Source: Skeletonema tropicum
Taxonomy: Eukaryota > Bacillariophyta > Thalassiosirophyceae > Thalassiosirales > Thalassiosiraceae
Length of the DNA stretch: 64,000 bases
Assembly: GCA_037178625.1 (NCBI GenBank)
Contig: CM074128.1
Coordinates: 2,418,001 to 2,482,000, forward strand
Direction of reading: 5' to 3'
Below, one piece after another: positions 9,883-21,878 of the stretch. How positions within the stretch are numbered: the first letter of the stretch is position 1; every line of letters starts with the position of its first letter. The position numbers were made by a program, and so were the translations under genes. The notes beneath the pieces are model-generated. The model was not told the DNA's origin. It did no database searches and was given only the letters and a program-made list of their open reading frames with translations.

Positions 9883-10313
9883 TATATACATACATCAACA
9901 TCAATAAAAGGCAACAACAGATGATGAATAATAAGTAGAAGGCAAACACGAAAAAATAGATGGCTTCGAGGCATTGTTAACGAGCAAACGGATGAGGGTG
10001 AGCAAAGCCACAGCAACATCATGAAGAAATAGAGATAGAGCTAAGTAGAGCTAAAGCGCAAGGCAGTGGTAAAAATGTCAAAAGCCAGATACAACAATCA
10101 ATTAATCGTGATGATGTACGATTGAGCGACTGATAATGACAATTCTACTAAGAAACATTAGCAACAACAACATTTAGTGATAAATATGGAATGCGCATAG
10201 TTCGGGGCAATAACCCCATAACTGAACATCTACGAGTACGGAATAAAACAGTGATGAGCAAATAATTGAAGAAAATTTCAATCCCAATAAAAAAACAAGC
10301 GGAAATAGTATGA
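9883..10313. other. Intergenic, A-rich, no gene
   Basis: About 430 bp of A-rich unique sequence between the TIR element and the satellite array. No open frame or RNA gene is visible. Confidence 0.6.
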
Positions 10314-13300
10314 AAGCTCATTGGCGCTGCTCAGTAGGATTGCTTAAGCAGGAGCGATACTATAGTGTCGTAGCTGATATGAGAGGTCCTGTGTGGGCCG
10401 GCCAGCAGCACCACAAACTTCCAAATCGTATCTATCGCCGTCATTAATGGCACGAGCCGCTTCTAGTGGCCCATTATACTCATCAATAATACCATACAAG
10501 CTCATTGGCGCTGCTCAGTAGAATTGCTTTCGCAGGAGCGATGCTATAGTGTCGTAGCTGATATGAGAGGTCCTATGTGGGCCGGCCAGCAGCACCACAA
10601 ACTTCCAAATCGTATCTATCGCCGTCATTAATGGCACGAGCCGCTTCTAGTGGCCCATTATACTCAGCAATAATACCATACAAGCTCATTGGCGCTGCTC
10701 AGTAGGATTGCTTAAGCAGGAGCGATGCTATAGTGTCGTAGCTGATATGAGAGGTCCTGTGTGGGCCGGCCAGCAGCACCACAAACTTCCAAATCGTATC
10801 TATCGTCGTCATTAATGACACGAGCCGCTTCTAGTGGCCCATTATACTCAGCAATAATACCATACAAGCTCATTGGCGCTGCTCAGTAGGATTGCTTAAG
10901 CAGGAGCGATGCTATAGTGTCGTAGCTGATATGAGAGGTCCTGTGTGGGCCGGCCAGCAGCACCACAAACTTCCAAATCGTATCTATCGTCGTCATTAAT
11001 GACACGAGCCGCTTCTAGTGGCCCATTATACTCAGCAAAAATACCATACAAGCTCATTGGCGCTGCTCAGACGTGTGGCATGCGTAGAAGCGATGCTACA
11101 GTGTCGTAGCTGATATGAGAGGTCCTATGTGGGCCGGCCAGCAGCACCACAAACTTCCAAATCGTATCTATCGCCGTCATTAATGGCACGAGCCGCTTCT
11201 AGTGGCCCATTATACTCAGCAATAATACCATACAAGCTCATTGGCGCTGCTCAGACGTGTGGCGTGCGTAGAAGCGATGCTACAGTGTCGTAGCTGATAT
11301 GAGAGGTCCTGTGTGGGCCGGCCAGCAGCACCACAAACTTCCAAATCGTATCTATCGTCGTCATTAATGACACGAGCCGCTTCTAGTGGCCCATTATACT
11401 CATCAATAATACCATACAAGCTCATTGGCGCTGCTCAGTAGGATTGCTTAAGCAGGAGCGATGCTATAGTGTCGTAGCTGATATGAGAGGTCCTGTGTGG
11501 GCCGGCCAGCAGCACCACAAACTTCCAAATCGTATCTATCGTCGTCATTAATGACACGAGCCGCTTCTAGTGGCCCATTATACTCAGCAATAATACCATA
11601 CAAGCTCATTGGCGCTGCTCAGACGTGTGGCGTGCGTAGAAGCGATGCTACAGTGTCGTAGCTGATATGAGAGGTCCTGTGTGGGCCGGCCAGCAGCACC
11701 ACAAACTTCCAAATCGTATCTATCGCCGTCATTAATGGCACGAGCCGCTTCTAGTGGCCCATTATACTCAGCAAAAATACCATACAAGCTCATTGGCGCT
11801 GCTCAGTAGAATTGCTTAAGCAGGAGCGATGCTACAGTGTCGTAGCTGATATGAGAGGTCCTGTGTGGGCCGGCCAGCAGCACCACAAACTTCCAAATCG
11901 TATCTATCGTCGTCATTAATGACACGAGCCGCTTCTAGTGGCCCATTATACTCATCAATAATACCATACAAGCTCATTGGCGCTGCTCAGTAGGATTGCT
12001 TAAGCAGGAGCGATGCTATAGTGTCGTAGCTGATATGAGAGGTCCTGTGTGGGCCGGCCAGCAGCACCACAAACTTCCAAATCGTATCTATCGTCGTCAT
12101 TAATGACACGAGCCGCTTCTAGTGGCCCATTATACTCAGCAAAAATACCATACAAGCTCATTGGCGCTGCTCAAACGTGTGGCGTGCGTAGAAGCGATGC
12201 TACAGTGTCGTAGCTGATATGAGAGGTCCTGTGTGGGCCGGCCAGCAGCACCACAAACTTCCAAATCGTATCTATCGCCGTCATTAATGGCACGAGCCGC
12301 TTCTAGTGGCCCATTATACTCAGCAAAAATACCATACAAGCTCATTGGCGCTGCTCAGTAGGATTGCTTAAGCAGGAGCGATGCTACAGTGTCGTAGCTG
12401 ATATGAGAGGTCCTATGTGGGCCGGCCAGCAGCACCACAAACTTCCAAATCGTATCTATCGTCGTCATTAATGACACGAGCCGCTTCTAGTGGCCCATTA
12501 TACTCAGCAATAATACCATACAAGCTCATTGGCGCTGCTCAGACGTGTGGCATGCGTAAAAGCGATGCTATAGTGTCGTAGCTGATATGAGAGGTCCAGA
12601 AGGGCGTGGGCCGGCCAGCAGCACCACAAACTTCCAAATCGTATCTATCGTCGTCATTAATGACACGAGCCGCTTCTAGTGGCCCATTATACTCAGCAAA
12701 AATACCATACAAGCTCATTGGCGCTGCTCAAACGTGTGGCATGCGTAAAAGCGATGCTACAGTGTCGTAGCTGATATGAGAGGTCCAGAAGGGCGTGGGC
12801 CGGCCAGCAGCACCACAAACTTCCAAATCGTATCTATCGTCGTCATTAATGACACGAGCCGCTTCTAGTGGCCCATTATACTCAGCAATAATACCATACA
12901 AGCTCATTGGCGCTGCTCAGTAGGATTGCTTTCGCAGGAGCGATGCTATAGTGTCGTAGCTGATATGAGAGGTCCTATGTGGGCCGGCCAGCAGCACCAC
13001 AAACTTCCAAATCGTATCTATCGTCGTCATTAATGACACGAGCCGCTTCTAGTGGCCCATTATACTCAGCAATAATACCATACAAGCTCATTGGCGCTGC
13101 TCAGACGTGTGGCGTGCGTAGAAGCGATGCTACAGTGTCGTAGCTGATATGAGAGGTCCTGTGTGGGCCGGCCAGCAGCACCACAAACTTCCAAATCGTA
13201 TCTATCGTCGTCATTAATGACACGAGCCGCTTCTAGTGGCCCATTATACTCAGCAAAAATACCATACAAGCTCATTGGCGCTGCTCAGTAGGATTGCTTA

Positions 13301-14008
13301 AGCAGGAGCGATGCTACAGTGTCGTAGCTGATATGAGAGGTCCTGTGTGGGCCGGCCAGCAGCACTAAAATCTTCTAAATCGTATCTATCGCCGTCATTA
13401 ATGACACGAGCCGCTTCTAGTGGCCCATTATACTCAGCAAAAATACCATACAAGCTCATTGGCGCTGCTCAGTAGGATTGCTTAAGCAGGAGCGATGCTA
13501 TAGTGTCGTAGCTGATATGAGAGGTCCTATGTGGGCCGGCCAGCAGCACCACAAACTTCCAAATCGTATCTATCGTCGTCATTAATGACACGAGCCGCTT
13601 CTAGTGGCCCATTATACTCAGCAATAATACCATACAAGCTCATTGGCGCTGCTCAGACGTGTGGCGTGCGTAGAAGCGACGCTACAGTGTCGTAGCTGAT
13701 ATGAGAGGTCCAGAAAGGCGTGGGCCGGCCAGCAGCACCACAAACTTCCAAATCGTATCTATCGTCCGTCATTAGTGGCACGAGCCGCTTCTAGTGGCCC
13801 ATTATACTCAGCAATAATACCATACAAGCTCATTGGCGCTGCTCAGACGTGTGGCGTGTGTAGAAGCGATGCTACAGTGTCGTAGCTGATATGAGAGGTC
13901 CTGTGTGGGCCGGCCAGCAGCACCACAAACTTCCAAATCGTATCTATCGTCGTCATTAGTGGCACGAGCCGCTTCTAGTGGCCCATTCATCTCGATTGTT
14001 TCATTCCT
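10314..14008. repeat. Tandem satellite, 20 units of 184 bp (three of 189-190 bp)
   Basis: Units begin (at AAGCTCATTGGCGCTGCTCA) at 10314, 10498, 10682, 10866, 11050, 11234, 11418, 11602, 11786, 11970, 12154, 12338, 12522, 12711, 12900, 13084, 13268, 13452, 13636 and 13826. The period is 184 bp. Units 13, 14 and 19 carry a 5-bp insertion at the GGTCC position, and unit 19 has one more base. Each unit holds one of two interchangeable 18-bp cassettes after GCTCAG: type A (TAGGATTGCTTAAGCAGG) or type B (ACGTGTGGCRTGCGTARA). The order is A A A A B B A B A A B A B B A B A A B B. Otherwise units differ by scattered substitutions. The unit length is not a multiple of three, so the recurrent 69-codon minus-strand frames in B units are not evidence of coding. 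Confidence 0.95.
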
Positions 14009-14341
14009 CAAGCTGATTGGCTGCGTTCAGATGTTTTATATGCGTAGAAGACCATTTGAGCTCATTGGCGCGCTGCTCAGTATGATTGCTTATGTTGGTT
14101 CCTGTTTTTGTGTTACATTGTACAATACTTACTTTCTTTCACCGTTTCTTTTTTCATTGTTTAGGTTTAGTGTTACAGGTATGTATTCATTTAGATATTT
14201 CGAAGGCTAGAAGGAAAGGTTTTTTGTTTGGTGTTTTGCCTTTGTAATTACTGTCACTTGTGTTTTGTCGACTATGAGTTAATTATTTTAGCCCAAAAAA
14301 TTTTGTTGTCATTGTTCTCCCCAAGTATGATCACATGCTTT
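14009..14341. other. Degenerate right edge of the satellite, then AT-rich spacer
   Basis: At 14009-14100 two diverged partial units sit side by side: AAGCTGATTGGCTGCGTTCAG with a B-like tail (TGCGTAGAAG), then GAGCTCATTGGCGCGCTGCT with an A-like tail (AGTATGATTGCTTA). The rest to the ATG2 stop is T-rich with no gene. Confidence 0.6.
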
Positions 14342-17300
14342 TCAATCTTTAGCCACATAAGCGTTCTCTTCTTCCTTTCTTTTGTCCGGCCTTAACTGAT
14401 TTCGTATGCCAAGTAGCGTGTAAGATAATGCTTCAGAAGCCCCTGCGATAGGAGCAACAACTCCCAGCGGGATTCCTTTTATTGCACCACGTGCTGCCCC
14501 AGAAGCTCCGCTTTGTTGATATTCTCGATATGGAATGACACAGATATTGTGATTAGCTTCACGGAGTCCTCTCACTAAACTTTTATAAGCGTGACCAGCA
14601 GTATCTCCTGCATTTCGTGGCACATTTCTTGGTCTAGATGGGAGAGGACTTGTTGCAAGAGCCTTGGTCGTGAGTTGATTAGCTGCAAACTTTGTAAGCT
14701 TGGCACTGGTTGATATCGCCTCAACGGCAACTTTACTTGCAAATGAAGTAGTTCCGCCCACGACGTTTTTCAAGTATGCCGAGGCATTATCTTCTGGAAC
14801 AATGATTACTAACGCAAGGTCTGCGACCCCGTCTCCAAGAGTTGACAACAGTTGAACAGGTGCTGCTCGTGTGATGAATTTGTGAGCCTGTGTGGAGCAA
14901 ATATCTTCAAGCCATTTTCCGGCGAGTTCACTGAAAACGGAGCCCCACCCACACAAGTCATGGTTCTCAACTGCAGCAAGATTGATAATCATGTCTTCCA
15001 AGGGACACAGATTCAATATTTCCGTGTAATTGCCATCTCGAAGCGATTCAATATCCATCTTTTCTGGTAGATAGTCCACCTTCAATTTACATGGTCGAAC
15101 TTTAAAAGTGTTGAAGAAAATGTTGATGAGCTCATCATCATCAATTTCATCATTATCGTCCGTTACGCCATCTTGAATATCTTCGTCGGGACCTATATTA
15201 CCGGCAAAGAAGTTGCGTATAAATCGCAGTGCCTTTTGATTGAGGTAACACCTAAGTGGTAGTAACTCTAGTGTTGCTCGACTCTCATCACTCATTAGCT
15301 TTCCATCCGCAGACACGCGAAGAGTAGGGTGCTTTGTCACAATTTGCAACATAATCATACCATCGCTGTCATCTCTAGGATGCTCCAACTCGTTTATCCA
15401 CTCTCCCATTAATTTTATTGGGTCGTCGTTGCTGATTGCTTCAGCTATATAGAAATCAGAGATCGAGAGGTCTAAGTACGAAGCTAGTCGATGTTCCTTA
15501 CTGCCCACAAAAGAATCTTGTTTCAGCTTGAGCCCATGAAAAGTAAGTTGGAAATATTTGTTCACATTGCGATGATGTTTCCTCCGAGATCTGTCTCGTC
15601 GTAACTGCTCGTTGTGATCTTCACTGAGTAGTGGAGAACTGCATTCATTTGCATCTCCTCCTCCAATGAGGTTATTAAGAAGTTGGTCTCGCCGATCTTC
15701 CGTGCTGTTTGATTGTCTTGAAGTCAAAGAAGGCGGATCATTCATGTAATCAAATCCATCAAATAGTCTAATGGTGATTGAAGCGTCTTTCACTATCACT
15801 CGCAGACCAATGTCAGGAGCAACATCAGTACCAGCAAGCTTGGCAGCGTCGACTCCTGAATGAGCTAAAGGGTCCCAAAACAGGCTTCATATGCTGTGGA
15901 AAAATCTTCAGCTGTTGCAAGTCTCTCTGTGGTCGTACTGGATCCGATTTGCAAACAATCCATTCTGCCTTTTGATCATCTCCAGGTGGTATGCCGGAGA
16001 ATTGAGCGTAGTCGTGTTCGATAGTAGCCCAATCATCTTCGCTGGCTTCACTGCAATTATCGTCTTCCTCCTTCACGACCATCTTATCGATTTGACGCCG
16101 TCGATCATTTTGATGTTCACCGATTGTCGCATCGATGGTGTAGTAATTCTCAAAGAGCAATGTTTGAGTTAGATCCATGGACACAGCATCGTCACGAGAG
16201 AGTTGCTGTTGTCGTGACGGTGGTGTCAACATTGCAGTTGCACGAGTGGTAGGAGTGACGGTGACATTGTTACTGGCAAGCGAGTCAATACGTGACCTCT
16301 CTAATTTCACGCTCTGTTTGTTTTTATCATGGTCCAATTGAGCTTCTGATAAGAGCCTCATTGCTTCCAACTCATCATCAGATACAGCAGTGAACTTAAT
16401 GAACCACTCGTTGTATGTTTGGTTAAAGCAGCTGAACGAATCATGGCATGCATACAAGGAGAGATGTCCCAACGTCAAAGCAACCGCAATCGCGGGTTCT
16501 TTCCGACCTGAGTCACGATCGTTCTCATCATTTTTCGTCTGAAGTATAACCGTATCCAAGGAGTCAAGCACGATCAAGTTCACAAAATTCATTCGAAAGA
16601 GCACGTCTTCCCACGAAACGGCATTTCCGCCCAGGATATGCGAGTGACCGGTCATGTCACTATTAAAGAAGCTCTGGGCACAGCTCAAGAGGGCATTTTC
16701 TTTATTGTGTGGGTACCTATACGAGCAAATATAAATTCGCAAATCACTCAACGAAATCTTGAACGCTTGCACTGAAGCAGATGGTGATACAATATTCGAT
16801 GCCAACCTAACTTCGCCAACTCTAATAATGACACGCGACCCTTGCTTGAAATCGTTAGGTGGAGTGTAGTCAATATTACAATCAGCAAAACTGACGAAAA
16901 CGTTGAATAGCGACAAAGCTTTTTCTTCGTTGATAGTTTCCGTCTCATTTGCTGTTGTATCATCATCTTCCGTAGCACCGCATTTCATCAAGGTGCTCAG
17001 TGATGCGAGCCAATCAGAGTTCATTTCATACCGATAAGTCATGTCATACACGACGCAATGGATGCCTATTTCATTGTATTCGTCATCGGAAGCACCGTTC
17101 CGAAATAACACGTCAATGAGAAAACAGGGTGTTTCTGGGGACATCGATCTGCACAACTTCGACCTGAAGAATATCGCTTTAGCCACTGTTTCCGGTGTTT
17201 TCATAAGTCTCGATCGAATCCGTTGACACCGATCTGCAGCTGTCGACAAACTGGACATGTCCACAGTATCACCTCCCGTCGGACGAAATTTTGATAGTTG

Positions 17301-20300
17301 GTAAAAGGTCACGTCTGCAAAAAGCAATCGAAGGTTGCGGATGCCTTGTGGGGCAGTTAATGCATGCAGCTGCATCTCATCAATAACGAGGCTAAATGAT
17401 TCAGCATCTACATCTTGGCCGTGTAGGACAGCAGCAATTTGCCCAACGTTGAGAGAAATACCAACGAATGATTTCCTATCAGTGTCAGATGCATCTTGTG
17501 GGACAGCCTGGTCCTTTTTATCTCCATCACTGCCGAAACTCGAGAGAATAGTTGACAGCGACTGCCTCTCATCAAGCGTTAAGTCAAAGAAAATGTTGGA
17601 AATATCAACACTGAGTTCCGTCTCTGCTTCATTAGCTTCCGCAGATAAAATATATTGAGGATCTGAAGCTTTTATTTGACAGCCATCAACCTTCAACCGT
17701 TCCTGTGCCGATCTATTCGCGACCTCGTACATGTTGTCGATCTCGTCGTCCGAGTCATCGTCCGATTCTTGCTGCGCTTTGACAGAAGTGAGTGGAAGTA
17801 CGAATGGAAAAGCGCTTTTTCGTTTCATTTGCGTATGCCTCTGTGACTCGTTTTCTTGCGAAGTCTTGTGAAATGAGATCGTCAATGCGTTAGTCTCCCT
17901 ATCTTCATCTCTAGTGAATGCAACTAGATCGACTCTGCGAGATAGATACGTTTGCCGTCGCCTCTTTCCACGCTTCAACACAGTGCTTCTTGCAAATAGA
18001 AGCGCGTGACTGCTGCTCAAGGTTGCTTTTTGATCTACATGAATTGAATCAAAATCATCAGAGACTTCCTTTCGTACAATATCAGCGGTGATATTATAAA
18101 ACTCTGCGCCCACCCCCAAGAAAAGACCACCAGAATCTTCGTGCACGTAGCCATGTCTCCGGAACAAACGGTTAGTATTTGCACTATTCTGCAATATTGA
18201 GTAGCCTTGGCATGCAACCATCACTACCATCGACGGACATTTGGCAGTTATGAACAATGAAGAATTTTTCTCATCCTTTAAATCTTGCTCCTTTTCAGGC
18301 GCTGCAGCCTCAGGAAATGAAAGGCTTTTGATCATATCAGATAATCCAATAATCGCTCTCTCCTGATAAATGATTTCAATTGGATGTAGACTTATATCCA
18401 CTCGACGAGTGTGATCATTCTTCTGACTTCCACCACTCTCAGACGATTCAATTCCAACTGACACGCATGCTTGGGTCGGGGTGGGTTGCTCTCCATTATC
18501 ACAATATTCTGCACTGTCAATAAATCGCAACATTGACTCATTCAAAGTTGCACCATTGCTCTTCGCCATTTGGCTCTCGATTTCGAAATGCGAGACGCTA
18601 AAGTTTAGCTTTGAATCCCCTCCAGAAAGACAGCTATCAAACCGTATGCCTCCCACTGACATTAAAATGCAATCCAACACGTCATCTTGACGCATGATCG
18701 ATCGGAAACACCGCGTATTGTCATCAATCAAGTTCACTTTGACTGTAAACTCTGGAATGGCTAAAGCAAATTCAGATTCTTTCACATTTTCAATTCGAGC
18801 TCCCTCATCTTGTTCTTCGTGATCATCCTCGTTCCTAAGTTCAGTCATGGAGTAGTAATTGCTCTCCGACTGGTCATTTGCATCAAAAAATGTATCAAAT
18901 GACAAATCATCCTTGTCATTTTGAGCTGGAACAAGAAGACCCCCTCGAAGTTCTCGCGTCCGGGCCAGATGTCTCGCTTCTGTAAACTGTTTCATGAGTT
19001 CGTCATATGTCTCTTTATAAAAGTCATCCCCAAATTGCTGCTCCAAATCATCATCCCCTTCTTGTTGTGTCGGTTCAGCTTCTTGATCACTTTCATAGGC
19101 ATCCACAAAATCGTCATTATCTGAAGGTGTCTCTGTTGCATTTAGAATTTCTACCATTTGGGATAAGGAACTTGGATCAACATCAACAGCGATCCGCTGC
19201 TCAAATGAAACGTCAATCTTCTGTCTCGTCGACAAACACAATGGCTTCTCTTTCGCAGAAGAAGATGTTGATGACCATTGTTCAATCACAGTAAACCGAA
19301 TGCAAGCTAGACCAGTACTTTGGACGATAGTTTGTGGACTCTCTGATCGAATAAGACTGTCGATGCTATTGGAGTCTATTTTCAGCCCTTCCAAATCAAT
19401 AGCTTTCGATGTCGTCGTTTTCTCATTGCAATCTACACCAGACACGGGGTTGGATGGTTCGAAGTCATAATATCTAGCAGAAGCCAGACGAATATCAACC
19501 CAGCATGCACTTGAAGAAGAAGTGCCACCAGAGTAGTTATCAATTAATTTCATCAACATCCTTGCCACTGCCACTACTTGGAATTTCGTTGTTGAAACCA
19601 CTGCAGTAATGAGAACAAGTACGTATCTTCACCCCGGTCACATTGACTGAGAGACGAAGTGACTTCATTGCCGAGTCAACCAGCGATGCAAAGAAACCAG
19701 GCGCAGCCTTGTTTTCGTCTCCATGATCAGAAGGTCACGGTAGTATTGGGTTGCATATCAACTGTCACAACTGTCATGTTGTTGGTGTTGTTTGTTATTT
19801 GGTACTTGTCTATTGCCTCCCAGATGTGTTTCCAGATGTAAGGAGACAAAACAAATGATAACCCGTCCAAATCTACATGTACCTTCAGTGCCACACCTGC
19901 AATATTCTCGCTGTTATCAGCATTAGCAGATTTCGATCCGAACACATTTCTCAGTACGGCAGCGGTAGCAATGCGTGTCGTACTACTTGATGATGATGAC
20001 TCGTTTTGAGAAGAACTATCTTGAAGACTAATGTTGATTGAAACTCGACGAATGCAAGCTCGCCGCACGGATAGTTTGAGACCACCACCATCACCACCGT
20101 CACTGTCGTTATTATTTCCAGCAAGGATTGAATTCAAATGATTGGGATCAAGTTCTACATCAACTAAAGCGAGCTTCCCCTCTGACCAATCAATGTTAGT
20201 ATGGAGCGGTGTAGGTCAGCGGTGGATTCTTTGGTAAGAAACGGACCCAGAGCGCGACGAAGTAGAAACGCGTAGAATCGATGTCTCCATGACCAAGAAG

Positions 20301-20319
20301 AGAGAGCTCCTGAATTCAT
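14342..20319 (-). CDS. ATG2: Autophagy-related protein 2 (ATG2), lipid-transfer protein, frame-shifted in this sequence
   Basis: A giant minus-strand gene of roughly 1,970 residues. ATG2 bridges the ER and the growing autophagosome and channels phospholipids. The start ATG at 20319 gives a chorein-type N-terminus (FYAFLLRRALGPFL), followed by EGKLALVDVELDPNHLN, matching the family's L-x-V-x-L-D-x-x-x-L-N pattern. The long middle is Asp/Ser-rich. The C-terminal 485 residues (15799-14342) are the conserved ATG2 C-terminal region: LDLSISDFYIAEA, LELLPLRCYLNQKALRFI, FKVRPCKLKVDYLPEKMD and a tail of amphipathic helices (GAARGAIKGIPLGVVAPIAG). The frame changes near 20200, 19728, 19617 and 15870; at the last three, dropping one base restores family-like sequence. 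No large introns are needed. Function is inferred from homology. Confidence 0.85.
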
Positions 20320-20640
20320 CATTGCTAATATTCCCAGCTGATCCGAGTTGAGAAGTTATTCCTCTTCTTATTACGAATTATGAGATCATCGGAGAGACGT
20401 GATATGTAGTAGGTAGCTTCGTGTTGGCCATTTTCCATTTTCGAACAAAAGAATTTCATTTTTGAACGGACGCATGTCAAGGTACCGTACTTGTACCGTA
20501 CTTTTGGTATATGTAGTACTTGTAAGTGACAAAGATACTAGTATCTAAAAGATCAGCTTCCTCGCCGCAAATAAAAGCAAGAGCGCACAAAATCTTCCAT
20601 CTATCAAGATCAAGCAACAAGCAAACAAAGCATCCACACA

Positions 20641-21614
20641 ATGGGAAATCAACCTAGCGGGACGGGGTCCATGTCCGGCTCTCGCCACCAATCTGGCCAG
20701 GGTAGCTCCTACGGTGGCCAGCAGCAACAGGCGTCCAAACCGCCTCCCGGTGGTGCGGCACCTGTGGGGTACATGAGCGCACATGCTCAACAATACGGAT
20801 ATGGTGTTAACAACGATGCCGGAGGCGGCAGACCGAAACGGTCGGCGTCTGACACGTCCATGACAGATATGATGACCGCGGGGCCGGGAGGGGGGCAACA
20901 TGCTGGCGGGGCTAATATTCCCTTGGATTTGGCATCAATATCGGCGGCGGAGGAGGATACGGTTACCCACCGTCTTTCGTTGGGAGCATGGTGGTCGTAA
21001 CGTTTACATCACGGGAACCTTTAATGGCTGGTCGAGGCAAATACCCATGCATCGCTCTGGTAATGATTTCACCTATATTCACAACTTGAAGCGGGGGAAG
21101 CATGCATTTAAATTCATTGTCGATGATGAATGGCGCTTCGCCCCCGATCAACCCACTGTCGCCTGATATTGAGGGACGGATTAACAACTTCATCGATGTC
21201 ACTGATTTCAAAGCCTACACTGGGGATAAGGAATTTGAAAATGAACGACACGCCGATCACTGTTCGGTAGCCCAAGCGCGACAAACACATGCTGGTGATG
21301 ACTCCACGGGGGGTGATTCCACTGGTGACAAAAAGGGTCAGGGGAGGGCTGATCACGACGGGGAAATCTATGGACATGCGATGCCAGATTTGGATGAGTA
21401 TACGAAGGAACCTCCGCCTCTTCCTCCTCATTTACGGCATATTATTTTGAATAAGCCGCCGCAATTGCAGGATACGGCGGCGTTACCTGTGCCACAGCAT
21501 GTTGCTTTGAATCACTTATATTGTACGGCGATTAAAGATAACATGATGGTGTTGGGGATCACGCAGAGGTACAAGACAAAATCTTGCACGACTGTGTATT
21601 ATTCGCCATGTTAA
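20641..21614 (+). CDS. AMPK/SnRK1 beta subunit (two frame shifts)
   Basis: Regulatory and scaffolding beta subunit of the AMP-activated/SNF1-related kinase. It starts MGNQPSG, an N-myristoylation-type glycine at position 2, then has a Gly/Gln-rich variable region. The glycogen-binding CBM48 module follows: PTVFRWEHGGRNVYITGTFN, GW, HAFKFIVDDEWRFAPDQPTV. Next come DIEGRINNFIDVTDF and the C-terminal ASC domain (PPPLPPHLRHIILNKP, HVALNHLYCTAIKDNMMVL, YKTKSCTTVYYSP) that joins alpha and gamma. The domains lie in three frames: one surplus base near 20966 and one near 21166 break it. With both removed the family sequence is continuous to the stop at 21614. Likely cytosolic and nuclear, controlling energy stress responses. 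Confidence 0.88.
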
Positions 21615-21878
21615 ACTAATACCACTGCAGCTACATGAAGCTACCTTTACAAGCATACTGTAATTATCGAATGAAATAATAATAACAGTGCAATTTACTT
21701 AACTTTCATATGGCGATAAGGTGTATTTATTCATGTCGTTTCCTCTTTTTTGCCAAAGTTGACTTCTTGTGTGTGGGGGAATTTCATAAAGGGTTAGCGT
21801 TACCTTATATATGTCAAAAACACTCCCTTTGATTGTTTTTGTAGCGTTTCAATGGAGGCTCGATGATCCCACGGTCCT

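Noticed and set aside
10314..14008. CRISPR array
   Set aside because: Units are long tandem copies without unique spacers; the organism is eukaryotic.
11216..14011. Recurrent 69-codon minus-strand reading frames as a protein family
   Set aside because: They are the satellite unit read in one frame. The 184-bp period is not a multiple of three, A-type units contain an in-frame stop, and some units have TAG in place of CAG.
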